This document shows, one piece after another, positions 46,411-55,560 of a stretch of 64,000 nt of DNA. Numbering within the stretch: the first letter of the stretch is position 1; each line of letters starts with the position of its first letter. The notes under the pieces were generated by a model, which saw only the letters and a list, made by a program, of their open reading frames with translations, was not told where the DNA came from and did not search any database. This DNA is from Acidipropionibacterium sp. Lineage in GTDB: Bacteria; Actinomycetota; Actinomycetes; Propionibacteriales; Propionibacteriaceae. The stretch lies in contig JALCLH010000012.1 of NCBI GenBank assembly GCA_022647765.1, forward strand, positions 57,002-121,001, written 5' to 3'. Position numbers and translations under genes: made by a program.

Positions 46411-46844
46411 TGAACCAAGACAACGGCGCCTACTCGCTGATCGGCTACCAGCTCAAGCGAGCTCAGGCCGCGTTGAGATCACGGATGGACGACGAACTGC
46501 GACCGCTGGGACTCACCACGCCGCAGTACTCCTGCCTGGAGGCGCTCAGCCACAGCCCCGGGGCGTCCAACTCAGACCTGGCGCGAGCCGTCTTCGTCAC
46601 CCGTCAGACCATGAGCGCACTGCTGCATTCCCTGGAGGCACGGGGTCTGGTCGAGCGCGCGGACAGGGCTCCGGGCGGACGCGCGATTCCGACGTCACTG
46701 ACCTCCGAGGGACAGGCCCTCCTCACCGAGGCCGCAAGAGGGTCGGAACGCATCGAGCAGCGGATGGTCGCCACCCTCACCCCCAGCCAGATGGAGGCTC
46801 TGCGCAGCGGACTCGCCGCCTGCGTTGAGGCACTCGTCGAATAG
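46410..46844 (+). CDS. MarR family transcriptional regulator
   Basis: A 144-residue winged-helix repressor. It has YSLIGYQLKRAQAALRSRMDDELRPLGLTTPQYSCLEAL, the recognition helix region SNSDLARAVFVTRQTMSALLHSLEARGLVER and the wing ADRAPGGRAIPTSLTSEG. Its start codon touches the second of two operator palindromes, so it likely represses itself and the divergent VOC gene. With an operator over its start, its own message may have almost no leader. Confidence 0.9.
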   Translation: MNQDNGAYSLIGYQLKRAQAALRSRMDDELRPLGLTTPQYSCLEALSHSPGASNSDLARAVFVTRQTMSALLHSLEARGLVERADRAPGGRAIPTSLTSEGQALLTEAARGSERIEQRMVATLTPSQMEALRSGLAACVEALVE

Positions 46845-46862
46845 ACGGCAGCCCGGCCCCTC

Positions 46863-46934
46863 CCACGAGGCGCCCCTTCCTCCACCAAACGCCAGCTACA
46901 TGAGGCGCCTCGTGGAAGAAGGGGCGCCTCGTGG
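46863..46934. repeat. Palindromic repeat, family B copy 2
   Basis: A perfect 17-bp inverted repeat: CCACGAGGCGCCCCTTC at 46863-46879 and its complement at 46918-46934. GGCGCCTCGTGG also occurs twice as a direct repeat in the right half. A short piece of the same sequence (CTTCCACGAGGCGCCCC) occurs at ~53459-53475. Confidence 0.8.
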
Positions 46935-47104
46935 CCTTGGTGGGTGGGTGATAAGTGGGAGGCCGTCGGTGATCGACCGATTGACGAGGATCGATTGGCC
47001 GCTTGCAGGCGGATCGGGCTCAGGGGGTTCGGCGGACGCTCATCGGTATCATTCGCGGTGGACGTCAGATCTTGGCTGGCGAGGCACGCGAGGGAGCACA
47101 GGAA

Positions 47105-47815
47105 TTGAGTGAGCAGGATCAAGGACGGCTCGCCTCATTCCGCACCCGGCCGATGACTCCTCAGTCGATGGCCGACCAGGTCTACGAGCGACTGCGCGAC
47201 ATGCTCATCGACGGCAGCGTGCCGGCCGGCAGTCAGCTGCCGGAGGCCCACCTGGCCGAGAGCTTCGGGATCAGCCGGGGCCCGATCCGCGAGGCCATGC
47301 AGCGGCTGGCCACCGAGGGGCTGGTCGTCTCGGTGCGCAACCACGGCGTCTTCGCGCTGGAGTTCACCGAGGACGACATCCGCGACCTCTACTACATGCG
47401 ATCGATCTACGAGGAGAGCGCCTTCCTCGCCTGCCGCGGCGATGAGCGCGTCGCCACGGCCCTGACGAAGCGGGTGGACGAGCTGGAGGACGCCCTCGCC
47501 AAGGACAGCTGGCTGGCGATCGCCAATGCCGACATCGCCTTTCACCTCACCGCGGTCGAGTCGGTCGGCAGCCCGAGATTGCTGGCGGCATACCGTCAGC
47601 TCAGCGCCCAGGCCACTGTCTGCGTCCGACAGCTCCAGCCCGACTACCCGCACCCGCAGGATCTGGTCGCCGAGCACCGCCAGCTGATCACGCTGGTGGG
47701 TGACGCCGACGAGGCCGAGTTGCGTCACGGAATCCAGGAGCACCTCACCTCGGCGGCCGACAGCCTCGTGGCACGGCTGCACGCTGCGCACGCCGCTGGC
47801 GATAAGCCCGCCTGA
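47105..47815 (+). CDS. GntR family transcriptional regulator, FadR/FCD type
   Basis: A 236-residue regulator. The winged helix reads MADQVYERLRDMLIDGSVPAGSQLPEAHLAESFGISRGPIREAMQRLATEGLV, interrupted here only for description at residues ~20-70. The FCD ligand domain has RDLYYMRSIYEESAFLAC, ADIAFHLTAVESVGSPRL and the metal/ligand His of EHRQLI. TTG 47105 behind GGGAG/AGGA is the proposed start; ATG 47153 would give a shorter protein that still has the DNA-binding domain. It faces the hydroxyproline-type gene pair and probably regulates it. Confidence 0.85.
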   Translation: MSEQDQGRLASFRTRPMTPQSMADQVYERLRDMLIDGSVPAGSQLPEAHLAESFGISRGPIREAMQRLATEGLVVSVRNHGVFALEFTEDDIRDLYYMRSIYEESAFLACRGDERVATALTKRVDELEDALAKDSWLAIANADIAFHLTAVESVGSPRLLAAYRQLSAQATVCVRQLQPDYPHPQDLVAEHRQLITLVGDADEAELRHGIQEHLTSAADSLVARLHAAHAAGDKPA

Positions 47816-47845
47816 GTTCCCTCGAAACTGCCCGGCGGCTACTGA

Positions 47846-48790
47846 CTACGCCCGGCGATCGGCCGCCCGGAGCACCGCGTCGGCCACGACGAGGTCCTGC
47901 CACGACATGCCGACGCTCTTGAACACCACGGGACGATCGGCCGGTATCGCGGCGACGCCGGTGACGGCGTCGCGCATCGGGATCAGGTCGTCCTCGGTGA
48001 TGACGCCGTCACCGAGGGCGAGGACGATGTCCCCGGCCTCCCGCACAGCGGTCCCGCGGTCCTCGACGATGACCGTGGAGCGTGCCAGCAGGGCGCCGGG
48101 CAGCTCGCGGGCGTCCGGTTCGTGGGAGCCGACGGCGATCACCACCGCATTCGACGCGACGGCGTCAGCGTCGAACAAGGGGGTGCGGGCGCTCGTGGCA
48201 CACACCACGACCTGCGCGCCGGACAGGGCCTGGCGCGCCTCCGGGCTCCCGGCGTCGACCACCTCACCGAGTTCGCGCGCTTCAAGCACCGCTTTGTCGG
48301 GGTGGCGGACGATGAATGTCGTCCCGGCGAGCGGGCCGGGCGCGATCGCCGCGAGGGTCTGCACATGCCCGATGCCCTGCGGTCCGGCGCCGAAGACCGC
48401 AACCCGCAGCGGCCCGTCGAACCGCTCCAGAGCGGGCCGGATGGCGGCCACCGACACCGCGGGGGTGCGCAGCGTGGTGAGCGCGGTGCCGTCCAGCGTG
48501 GCGCGCAGTGTGAGGGTCCGGGCGTCGAAGAACAGGTAGCTGGCCTGGATCCGGGGCAGTCCGACGGCGGGATTGGCGGGGGCGACCGTCGCCACCTTGA
48601 CCCCGGCGGCGTCACCGACCTCGGCCGGCATGAGGAGGAACTGTCCCTGGGAGGTCTCCGCGATCGTGCGAGCGATGTCACGGGCCGGATCGAAGCCGCC
48701 GGTCAGCGCGCCGGCGATGGCATCCACGGCGGCGGCCGGGGAAAGGGCAGCGGTGACGGCGTCGGCGTCCAGGCGGCGTAGCGCGGTCAT
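47846..48790 (-). CDS. Ornithine cyclodeaminase / mu-crystallin family reductase
   Basis: A 314-residue NAD(P)-binding protein. It has FLLMPAEVGDAAGVKVATVAPANP, the Rossmann motif RVAVFGAGPQGIGHVQTLAAI, VVVCATSARTPLF and VIAVGSHEPDARELP. Many relatives reduce pyrroline-2-carboxylate to proline. The gene upstream encodes a proline-racemase-type enzyme and overlaps it by 4 bases (ATGA), so a role in breakdown of proline or hydroxyproline derivatives is likely. It may instead act on another imine. Confidence 0.85.
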   Translation of the reverse strand: MTALRRLDADAVTAALSPAAAVDAIAGALTGGFDPARDIARTIAETSQGQFLLMPAEVGDAAGVKVATVAPANPAVGLPRIQASYLFFDARTLTLRATLDGTALTTLRTPAVSVAAIRPALERFDGPLRVAVFGAGPQGIGHVQTLAAIAPGPLAGTTFIVRHPDKAVLEARELGEVVDAGSPEARQALSGAQVVVCATSARTPLFDADAVASNAVVIAVGSHEPDARELPGALLARSTVIVEDRGTAVREAGDIVLALGDGVITEDDLIPMRDAVTGVAAIPADRPVVFKSVGMSWQDLVVADAVLRAADRRA

Positions 48791-49845
48791 CGCAGCACGA
48801 ACCCTGGTGTGATGGGGTCGCGGGGGTCGACCTCGAATGTCGATCTGGCGACCCGGAAGGCGCTGCCGGTCACGATCGGGATCACCGCGGGCGTCCCCAG
48901 CTCGGTGGTCTTCTCCAGGACGCGGGCGCGGAAACGGGAACCGACGATGGAGTCGTGCACCAGCACCTGGTCATCGGCGAGCTGTCCGGCGGCGTGCAGA
49001 ACGGCGACGCGGGCCGCGGTTCCCGACCCGCACGGCGAGCGATCGACCTGCCCGTCGGCGAAGATGGTCACGTTGCGCTGATGCAGCTCCCCGGTCGGCA
49101 GCGTCCCGAGATCGTCGTAGAAGATCGTGCCGTAGACGCCGCTGAGCCGCGGATCGGTCGGGTGCAGGGTGCGGGGGTCGCCGGCCAGGGCGGCCTTGAC
49201 GTCGCGCCCGAGCGCGATGAGGTCGGTGAGATTCTCGCGCGTCACGCTCAGTCCGGCGGATGCGGCGTCCACGCAGGCGTAGAGGGCGCCGCCCCAGCCG
49301 AGATCGACGCGCAGCTCTCCTTGTCGGGTGGCGACCAGGACGTCCTCTGCGACGAGCCGGCTGGGGACGTTGATGAAGTCCACCTCGCGAGCCCGGTTCT
49401 CCGAGGTGGTGTGCACGCGGGCGGTGACCCGGCCCGAGGGCACGTCGATCACCACATCGGTGATCCCGGATGGGTCGACGGGCACCAGGCCGGAGTCGAG
49501 CGCCCAGACCCCCAGGGCGATCGTGCCGTGCCCGCAGGCGGTGGAGAAGCCGTCCTTGTGCCAGAACAGGACGCCGAGATGAGCTCCGTCGTCATCGGGC
49601 GGCACGATGAGGCCCCCGTACATGTCGGCGTGCCCGCGCGGCTCGAAGCACAGCAGCTGCCGCAGATAGTTGACGCCGGGATCGCCGATCGCGTACGCGC
49701 GCCGCTCCGCCACCGTCTCGCCCTTGATGGCGACGGGAGGTTCGGCCACGATGCGGAACGGCTCTCCTGCGGTGTGGTAGTCCACCGTCTCCACCGAGCG
49801 GATCGGTCCGTCCGGCCAGGCGTCCGTGGTCGTCGCGTCGCTCAT
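48787..49845 (-). CDS. Proline racemase family protein, probable 4-hydroxyproline epimerase
   Basis: A 352-residue member of the proline racemase family. The first catalytic Cys is in FSTACGHGTIALG and the second in VDRSPCGSGTAARVA. Having both Cys argues for a racemase or epimerase and not the Cys/Thr dehydratases. It also has VDYHTAGEPFRIV and YGGLIVPPDDDGAHLGVLFWH. It is the first gene of a two-gene unit with the ornithine-cyclodeaminase-like gene, divergent in orientation from no close gene on its 5' side. A GntR regulator lies just beyond the pair. Confidence 0.87.
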   Translation of the reverse strand: MSDATTTDAWPDGPIRSVETVDYHTAGEPFRIVAEPPVAIKGETVAERRAYAIGDPGVNYLRQLLCFEPRGHADMYGGLIVPPDDDGAHLGVLFWHKDGFSTACGHGTIALGVWALDSGLVPVDPSGITDVVIDVPSGRVTARVHTTSENRAREVDFINVPSRLVAEDVLVATRQGELRVDLGWGGALYACVDAASAGLSVTRENLTDLIALGRDVKAALAGDPRTLHPTDPRLSGVYGTIFYDDLGTLPTGELHQRNVTIFADGQVDRSPCGSGTAARVAVLHAAGQLADDQVLVHDSIVGSRFRARVLEKTTELGTPAVIPIVTGSAFRVARSTFEVDPRDPITPGFVLR

Positions 49846-49954
49846 CGAGGCATCCCCTTCTGCTGCGCTGACTCTGGTCGCACGAGTTTCTCGTGACGAT
49901 ACAGCCTGGCGCGGAGTCTCGACTTCTCCACGCTGCCCCGATCAGGTATGCGCC

Positions 49955-51204
49955 CTACTGCTCACCCACGTCGCCACTGAACGACTGCTGCTGCCACCAC
50001 AGCACAGCCGCTCGGACACGGTGGTTGGAGGAGTCACGATCACCGAGGTCCAGTTTGGCGAAGATCGACCTCACATGCTGCTCCACGGTCCGTTCGGAGA
50101 GGAACAGGTCGGCCGCGATACCGGCATTGGTGGCTCCAGCCGCGACGCCGGCGAGCACTTCTTGCTCCCGTGGCGACAGACCCGGGATGCTGGTGACCGA
50201 TCGTGGCTTCTCGACCACGAGGCGTCGCTCAAGCCATCTGACCACCCACACGGTGGCCGCGGCCGCGGCTGCTGTGATCGCGACCGTGATCGCAACTCCG
50301 ACCGCAGCCGGTCCGACGGCTGCCGCGTACACCCCGATGAGCAGTGCGAATGCCGCCATCCAGTAGCCGATCACCACCCGGAGCGGCCACGGCGACGCGG
50401 CGTTCCCGTAGGTCGCAAGGACGGCCACCATGGCAATCGCGACGATGTAGCCGACCGATCCGGTCGACGGATCGATCTCGCCCGGGTCGCGCAGTGCGGC
50501 AAGTGCCACGCACATGACCATCAACCCTGCACCCATCGACGTCGTGGCCACGCAGTTGGCGAGATGGCGTCTCTCGGTGACGTGGGCGCGGAATGCCCGG
50601 ACGAGAACGCAGATGAGGGCCAAGAGCATCGCTGCTGCCAAGGCGGCCATCAGCGCCGCTTCCAGCCAGGGGACGCGAGACGCCCACGTCTCCGGTGCCT
50701 GCGGTCGGAAGTCCATTGAACGGCTTGCTCGGTCGAACGAGCACAGCAGCCACGGTGGTCCAGATCGCTATGAGGACGCCGAAGGCCAGGGCTGAGCGGC
50801 GCATCGCTGCCGCGGCGAGCCCGGCGGCCACGACCAGCCCGTTGACCGGCATCCAACCGACGGACCACAGGACCGGCCATGGCGAAGTGTCGCTCGCGCA
50901 GGCGCCCACACCCAACCACAGGTACATCAGCAGGGACGCCGAAAGGGCCCGCAGCACTCCTGCGCTGCGGCCATGAGCAGTACTGGCGCCCGCACAGACG
51001 GCAACAGGCAGCCGCCCCCAGCGCGACGGCGGATATCGGGTGGGTCGGGAAGGCTCCTCGCCCGGCGATGTCAACCGCTACCGCCCCCGCGATGCCCGCC
51101 GCTGCAAGCGCCACGACGGCGAGCAGAAGATGCCGGTCGCTCAACACCTGCGACCGACCGGGCGGCTGCGCACTCGCATCGAGCGCGACAAGCGGTCGCT
51201 TCAT
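49955..51204 (-). pseudogene. LuxR-type regulator with N-terminal membrane domain, frameshifted
   Basis: The C-terminus carries a LuxR helix-turn-helix: GLSPREQEVLAGVAAGATNAGIAADLFLSERTVEQHVRSIFAKL, shown here as one region at 49980-50150. Upstream are several hydrophobic segments (WLEAALMAALAAAMLLALICVLV, YIVAIAMVAVLATYG), so it is a membrane-bound regulator of unknown signal. The protein is spread over three frames, with changes near 50712 and near 50960-51020. The proposed start ATG 51204 overlaps the stop of the DUF418-like gene (ATGA), so the two form an operon. Confidence 0.6.
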
Positions 51205-52402
51205 GGGCGAGATGCTACCGACCACGGGGTTCCCCATCCGTGATCGATCGGCCGTAACTGAGCCGGCGCAACAGCACGTCCGCAGGTCCGGGCCGTCCAT
51301 ACCCGTAAAGGACCAGGGCGACTGTCGCGCACGCCAGCCACACCCCGAGCCCCACCAGATAGGCTCGACGCCAGCGAGAGCGACGGCGCGAGGTCGAACG
51401 CCCACGGCGACAACAGGAGTCCCAGCAGGATGGAGTGGACGAAATAGACCGTCAACGAACGACGACCGATCTCCGACAGCAGGAGCGCGCAGCGCCGAGG
51501 GGCGACGCCCACGACGGAGTGCCGCGCCGACCACAACGCGATGAGGCTCACATAACCGACTCCCTGCGCAATACCGGTGAGGGCGTGCAGACCGATGGCC
51601 ACTGCATCGATCTGATCCGAAGGCCGCCACCCTGCCCGCCCTGATGAAGCACAGCGGAAGGGCTCCCATCACCCCGATGATCAGCCCCCACGCGGCGAGT
51701 CGCCGATGCAGCGCGACATGGTCGACCGGTCGGTGCAAGGCACCGCGGTTGAAGAGCGCCACACCCATCAGCATCGGCGCGAGGTGGGTCAGCGCGACGC
51801 TGTTCAGGCCCGTCCAGAAACCGAACACCGCCAACCGTTCGAGGATGGAGGTGAGGTAGTCGGGCGAGGCGGGCACGTCGTCACTCGAACCACCCAGATT
51901 CAGGACGACATTGCCGCCGAACCACAGCGCGGCACTGACCGCTCCGAAGATGAGCCTGGTACGGGCGGATCGGTGCATGAGCATGATGACGGCCATCCCG
52001 GTGAGCCCGTACACGGCGAGAATGTCACCCCAGAACACCAGCAGCACCTGAATCAGTCCGAAAGCGAAGAGCCACCAGTTGCGGCGTCTCAGCATTCTGT
52101 TGCGCGCCTCCGGAGAGAATCCCTGACGATCCATTCGAGCGGCCGATAGCGGCGATACCGAAGCCGAACATCAGGGCGAACATCGGCCAGCTGCGATTTT
52201 CCAACAGTCCGGTGACAATGACCGAACTCACGCGATCGACGGTGTCGACTGCTTCGCGCGGAGCGAGCAATGGTGCGTTGACGACGGTGATGCCGAGCAG
52301 CCCAAGACCCCGAGCGAGGTCCGGCACGAGGCTGCGCGAACGCCTTTCCGAGTCAGGGCGGGGGCAATCGGATACGGAGGGCGCGAAGGGAGAGGAGGTC
52401 AT
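51201..52402 (-). pseudogene. DUF418-like integral membrane protein, frameshifted
   Basis: Recognisable DUF418 features are spread over several frames: LVPDLARGLGLLGITVVNAPL and MFALMFGFGIAAIGR at the N-terminus, RRNWWLFAFGLIQVLLVFWGDILAVYGL in the middle, and GIAQGVGYVSLIALWS and IGRRSLTVYFVHSILLGLLLSPWAF at the C-terminus. Frame changes lie near 52135, 51620 and 51370. It ends at 51201, overlapping the LuxR-type gene. The family are multi-spanning proteins of unknown transport or acyltransfer role. Whether this gene is truly broken cannot be told because many genes in the window have similar indels. Confidence 0.6.
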
Positions 52403-52500
52403 GAGCATCACTGTCGTGGCGTGCGCGCATCGTCTTCAATCCGTGCCAGTACGCAACCCTGTGGTTGCGCGGAATCACGCATCCTGGAGTTCGCCGCCGC

Positions 52501-52593
52501 ACTCAGGTGGCGAGCGGTCCCAACACCTTGCTCCATGCCGACCAGCCGGCGCAGTGTCTCGAACGGGCCCGCGCAGATCCCATGGGATGGGGA
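52501..52593 (+). pseudogene. Remnant of a Phd/YefM-type antitoxin gene
   Basis: About 30 codons read VASGPNTLLHADQPAQCLER followed by ARADPMG. They align with residues 50-75 of the antitoxin at 54260 (RRAPDALRHADQLAQRLEQ then ARTDPIR). There is no start, no N-terminal domain and no toxin beside it. The 52403-52728 gap holds nothing else I can support. Confidence 0.6.
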
Positions 52594-52728
52594 GCTGTGC
52601 GGTCCTGTTGTCGTCATGGTGTAAACTGTTGACAACTTCTTGGATTAAGCGGCAATTTCACAGGAATTGTCGGGTCAGAATTGGCATTGATGTGGCCGGC
52701 CTGCCCTCATGGGAATGGAGAAACTGAT

Positions 52729-53454
52729 ATGACAGAACGCCTCGAGTCGTTCACGGCGTTGAGCTTCGACTGCTACGGGACTCTCATCGACTGGGAGACG
52801 GGGATCGGCACTGTGCTCGAGGAATGGGCGATACGCCGCGGCTCCTCGCTTTCACGCGAGGACCTGCTCGTCGCCTATGCGGACAAGGAGGCTGCCGTCG
52901 AGGCGGAGCAGCCAGCTCTTCTATATCCAGATGTGCTGCGCGAGGCGTTCCGGCGCACCGGACACGCGCTGGGCATCACAGTGACCGACTCCGATGCGGA
53001 TGCCCTCGGCGTCTCCGTCCCCGACTGGCCCGCATTCTCCGACTCGTCGGACGCGCTGAATCGCTTGAAGAAGCATTTCAAGCTCATTATCCTCTCGAAT
53101 GTCAACCGTGCGGGATTCGCCGCGAGCAATGAAAGACTCGGTGTTGAATTCGACGACATCATCACCGCCGAGGACGTCCAGTCGTACAAGCCGTCCAGGC
53201 AGAACTTCGAGGCACTGCTGGCCACCCGCCAGAAGAACGGGATTGCGGACGGCGGACTGCTGCATGTGGCGCAGTCGCTCTTCCATGACCATGTGCCGGC
53301 CAAGCAGTTCGGCCTGCCGACGGTCTGGATCAACCGTCGCCACAACCAGGAGGGATGGGGAGCGACGCCGGAGCCCTCTGCGCCGGTGACCCCGGACTGG
53401 ACCTTCACGTCGATGGCCGCATTCGCAGACGCCGTCGACCAGGCCTTCGCCTGA
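52729..53454 (+). CDS. Haloacid dehalogenase type II-like hydrolase
   Basis: A 241-residue HAD-fold protein. Motif I is LSFDCYGTLIDWETGI, as in 2-haloacid dehalogenases, motif II LIILSNVNR, the motif III lysine is in VQSYKPSRQNFEALL, and the C-terminal HVAQSLFHDHVPAKQFGLPTVWINR replaces the usual D-D pair with DH. This matches the type II 2-haloacid dehalogenase subgroup, although many members are phosphatases. GGAG lies 8 bases before the ATG. It is a single gene. Confidence 0.85.
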   Translation: MTERLESFTALSFDCYGTLIDWETGIGTVLEEWAIRRGSSLSREDLLVAYADKEAAVEAEQPALLYPDVLREAFRRTGHALGITVTDSDADALGVSVPDWPAFSDSSDALNRLKKHFKLIILSNVNRAGFAASNERLGVEFDDIITAEDVQSYKPSRQNFEALLATRQKNGIADGGLLHVAQSLFHDHVPAKQFGLPTVWINRRHNQEGWGATPEPSAPVTPDWTFTSMAAFADAVDQAFA

Positions 53455-53510
53455 CCCCTTCCACGAGGCGCCCCGGATCGGACGGTGCGGATGGTGTTGG
53501 CGGTGCGAGA

Positions 53511-53882
53511 ATGACTGCCATGGGCGATGGAAATATCATCGACGTGCTGGCACGGATCTACGTCGACGACCTCGACGCCGCTCTCCCGCTCTACGAGCGC
53601 CTCACCGGAGAGGCCTCGCACCTGTTCAGGTACGGCCCGATGCGCCTGGCCAGGATCGGAGTGTTTCTGCTCGTCGAGCACGCCACGCCCGAGGCCCGCG
53701 CTCATAGCGCCACCGTCAATGTCCGCGACATCGCGCAGGTGGTCGACGCCGTCACCGCGGCCGGCGGGGAGCTGATGGAGGGCCCGGCCGCCGGGCCGAA
53801 CGGGGAGCGACTCATCGCCCGGCACCCCGACGGAAACATCGTCGAGTACGTCGAGATCGTGCCGCCCGAGGGACGACCGTGA
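53511..53882 (+). CDS. VOC family protein
   Basis: A 123-residue vicinal-oxygen-chelate protein. It has IIDVLARIYVDDLDAALPLYERLTG at the N-terminus, MRLARIGVFLLVEHA in the middle and LIARHPDGNIVEYVEIVP at the end. The ATG at 53511 is used; ATG 53520 three codons later is also possible. A short piece of the family B palindromic repeat lies at 53459-53475, between this gene and the dehalogenase. No substrate can be named. Confidence 0.82.
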   Translation: MTAMGDGNIIDVLARIYVDDLDAALPLYERLTGEASHLFRYGPMRLARIGVFLLVEHATPEARAHSATVNVRDIAQVVDAVTAAGGELMEGPAAGPNGERLIARHPDGNIVEYVEIVPPEGRP

Positions 53883-54224
53883 AGACGTGACGACCGCAAG
53901 CAGCATGGAGTTTCGGCCCCTCAATGAGCAAGATGCTCCGGCTTTCACCTCCACAGCGCACTTGATCGGATACGTCTCGGCGCAGGGATCGCCATTACGC
54001 CGGATCAAGCATGTGCTTAATGTTGTGATTGAAATCCTCCCTGAATATGCGTATCGGTAATGTCGCCCACGACGAGTTCTACATGGTCAAGCTGCTCGAC
54101 TGAAGTTTCCGAAATCACGACCGTCCAGGTCGGCGCCCGCGCCAGCCACGTCGTCCACCAGCGGGAACGCGGCGAACGCCGGCAGATCGATGCCGTAGTT
54201 GAAAACCAAATCAACCACAGAGGG
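53883..54224. other. Gene-free stretch with possible gene fragments
   Basis: No complete gene is supported. On the plus strand an 18-codon piece ending in a stop at 54102 (MRIGNVAHDEFYMVKLLD) reads like the tail of a real protein. On the minus strand ~54210-54100 codes a protein-like piece (NYGIDLPAFAAFPLVDD). I do not recognise either with confidence. This fits the decayed state of the surrounding 50-58 kb zone. Confidence 0.35.
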
Positions 54225-54250
54225 TGTACGGCTACGTACACTGCCGTACA
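54225..54250. promoter_or_regulatory. Palindromic operator of the toxin-antitoxin pair
   Basis: TGTACGGC at 54225-54232 and GCCGTACA at 54243-54250 are exact inverted repeats around TACGTACACT. The site ends 9 bases before the antitoxin start codon, the usual place for autoregulation by a Phd/YefM-type antitoxin. Confidence 0.65.
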
Positions 54251-54259
54251 ATTTGCTCC

Positions 54260-54547
54260 ATGGCCACGATCACTGCAACCACTGCCAGGCAGACGCTCCC
54301 TGCGCAGCTCGACCGAGTCGAGGCGGGCGAGGAGATCTCGATCACCCGTCACGGCCACATCGTCGCAGTGCTCGTCTCGCCCACCTCGCTCAGGGAGCGG
54401 CGGGCCCCCGACGCACTTCGTCACGCCGACCAGTTGGCCCAGCGTCTCGAACAGGCCCGCACCGATCCCATCCGGCCGGCGGCACTCACCACCGAGCGCG
54501 CAGAGGACCTCGTCGAGGCCGTCCGAACCGACCGCCACTCACGATGA
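54260..54547 (+). CDS. Antitoxin, Phd/YefM type
   Basis: A 95-residue antitoxin. The N-terminal DNA-binding domain reads MATITATTARQTLPAQLDRV and EEISITRHGHIVAVLVSP, typical of Phd/YefM. The C-terminal tail (ALRHADQLAQRLEQARTD onwards) is helical and would wrap the toxin. It overlaps the PIN toxin gene by 4 bases (ATGA) and lies just behind a palindromic operator, so the pair is probably autorepressed. Confidence 0.88.
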   Translation: MATITATTARQTLPAQLDRVEAGEEISITRHGHIVAVLVSPTSLRERRAPDALRHADQLAQRLEQARTDPIRPAALTTERAEDLVEAVRTDRHSR

Positions 54548-54981
54548 GTGTGCTGACCGCATTCGACGCGGACGTGCTCATCTACGCCGCCACCCAGAAC
54601 CACCCACTCAGCGTACGGGTGCGCACGCTCTTCACCGACAGCGCCGATATCGAAGGCGACGCCGCTGGCATCGGATCGGTGCTGCTGCTGGCCGAGGTGC
54701 TGCCGAAGCCGTTGCGCGCCGACCCGGACTCCGACGAGGTCGCCGCACTCATCAGTCTGCTCAGCCGGATCGATCTGCAGCCCGTGGATGTGCCAACCGT
54801 CAGACTGGCGGTCGCCCTCGCCACTTCATACGGATTGCACGCCGCCGACGCCGTGCACCTCGCAACCGCAGTCGCCGGTGGCGCTGATCGCTTCGTGACC
54901 AACAACCGCAAGGACTTCCCACTCAGTATCTCCGAGGTTGAGATCACCTATCCCGAGATGCTGCCTTCGACATCGGCATAA
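54544..54981 (+). CDS. PIN-domain toxin, VapC type
   Basis: A 145-residue PIN-domain ribonuclease. Acidic active-site residues are visible in TAFDADVLIYAA (first Asp), LLLAEVLPKPLR (Glu), GLHAADAVHLATAVAGGADRFVTNN (Asp pair), the usual VapC pattern. VapC toxins cleave tRNA or rRNA. Its start overlaps the antitoxin stop. The 3' end overlaps by 34 bases the convergent XRE gene, so the two transcripts would be partly antisense. Confidence 0.88.
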   Translation: MSVLTAFDADVLIYAATQNHPLSVRVRTLFTDSADIEGDAAGIGSVLLLAEVLPKPLRADPDSDEVAALISLLSRIDLQPVDVPTVRLAVALATSYGLHAADAVHLATAVAGGADRFVTNNRKDFPLSISEVEITYPEMLPSTSA

Positions 54982-55283
54982 GCGGATTCGATACTGAGGG
55001 TCGCACCGACTGCGGCAGCAAGGCGGGCGATACTCCGCAGCGTCGGGTTGGCGATGCCACGTTCGATGTCGCTGACGTCGGACTGGTGCAGGCCCGCCTT
55101 CGTGGCAGCCTGAGTCTGTGTGAGATGGGCGTTCCGCCGAGCCGCGCGGAGCTGTTGTCCGAACGCCACGACAGCGTCGAAGTCCTCCGTGTACTGTTTG
55201 CGGGCGGCGTCGGCGATGGCTTTCTGATCGGTGGTCCAAGTGGACTGTTCCTGAGTGAGTAGGTCGTCGAATGAGTGAGCCAT
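54948..55283 (-). CDS. XRE family helix-turn-helix regulator
   Basis: A 111-residue protein. The HTH is FGQQLRAARRNAHLTQTQAATKAGLHQSDVSDIERGIANPTLRSIARLAAAVGA, at residues ~42-95. The N-terminal part (DDLLTQEQSTWTTDQKAIADAARKQYTEDFD) resembles HigA-like antitoxins that accompany RelE-type toxins, but no such toxin gene is beside it. It converges on, and overlaps, the VapC-type gene. A stray antitoxin or prophage-type repressor are both possible. Confidence 0.8.
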   Translation of the reverse strand: MAHSFDDLLTQEQSTWTTDQKAIADAARKQYTEDFDAVVAFGQQLRAARRNAHLTQTQAATKAGLHQSDVSDIERGIANPTLRSIARLAAAVGATLSIESAYADVEGSISG

Positions 55284-55431
55284 GAATCCATCCTCCCATC
55301 GTCTTTACACTATATCTGAGGTGGCGGCTGACGCGGATCAACAGGAATGGGAGCTTCCGTTGGCGACACCTGGCCGCGCCGAGCGACAGGCGGGCAGTTT
55401 CACCGAGCAGTCGAAGCACAGCTGCTGAAGA

Positions 55432-55560
55432 ATGGATCGCATGCTGATCGAAACTCCACGTCTGACGCTGCGCGAGATGGCCGAGGGCGACCTGCCCGCC
55501 TCGCGCGCGATTCTGCAAGACCGGAAGTTGTGCTTCGCTCCGTGGCCGACCGCCCTCGGA
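55432..55560 (+). pseudogene. GNAT acetyltransferase, N-terminal fragment
   Basis: The frame reads MLIETPRLTLREMAEGDLPA and continues for some 20 more residues (AILQDRKLCFAPWP), the standard start of a RimJ/RimL-like acetyltransferase. Similarity stops near 55560 and no acetyl-CoA site follows. It is a truncated remnant. Confidence 0.55.

Noticed and set aside
52824..54008. Long minus-strand frame opposite the dehalogenase and VOC genes
   Set aside because: It is antisense to two clear proteins and shows no conserved motif.
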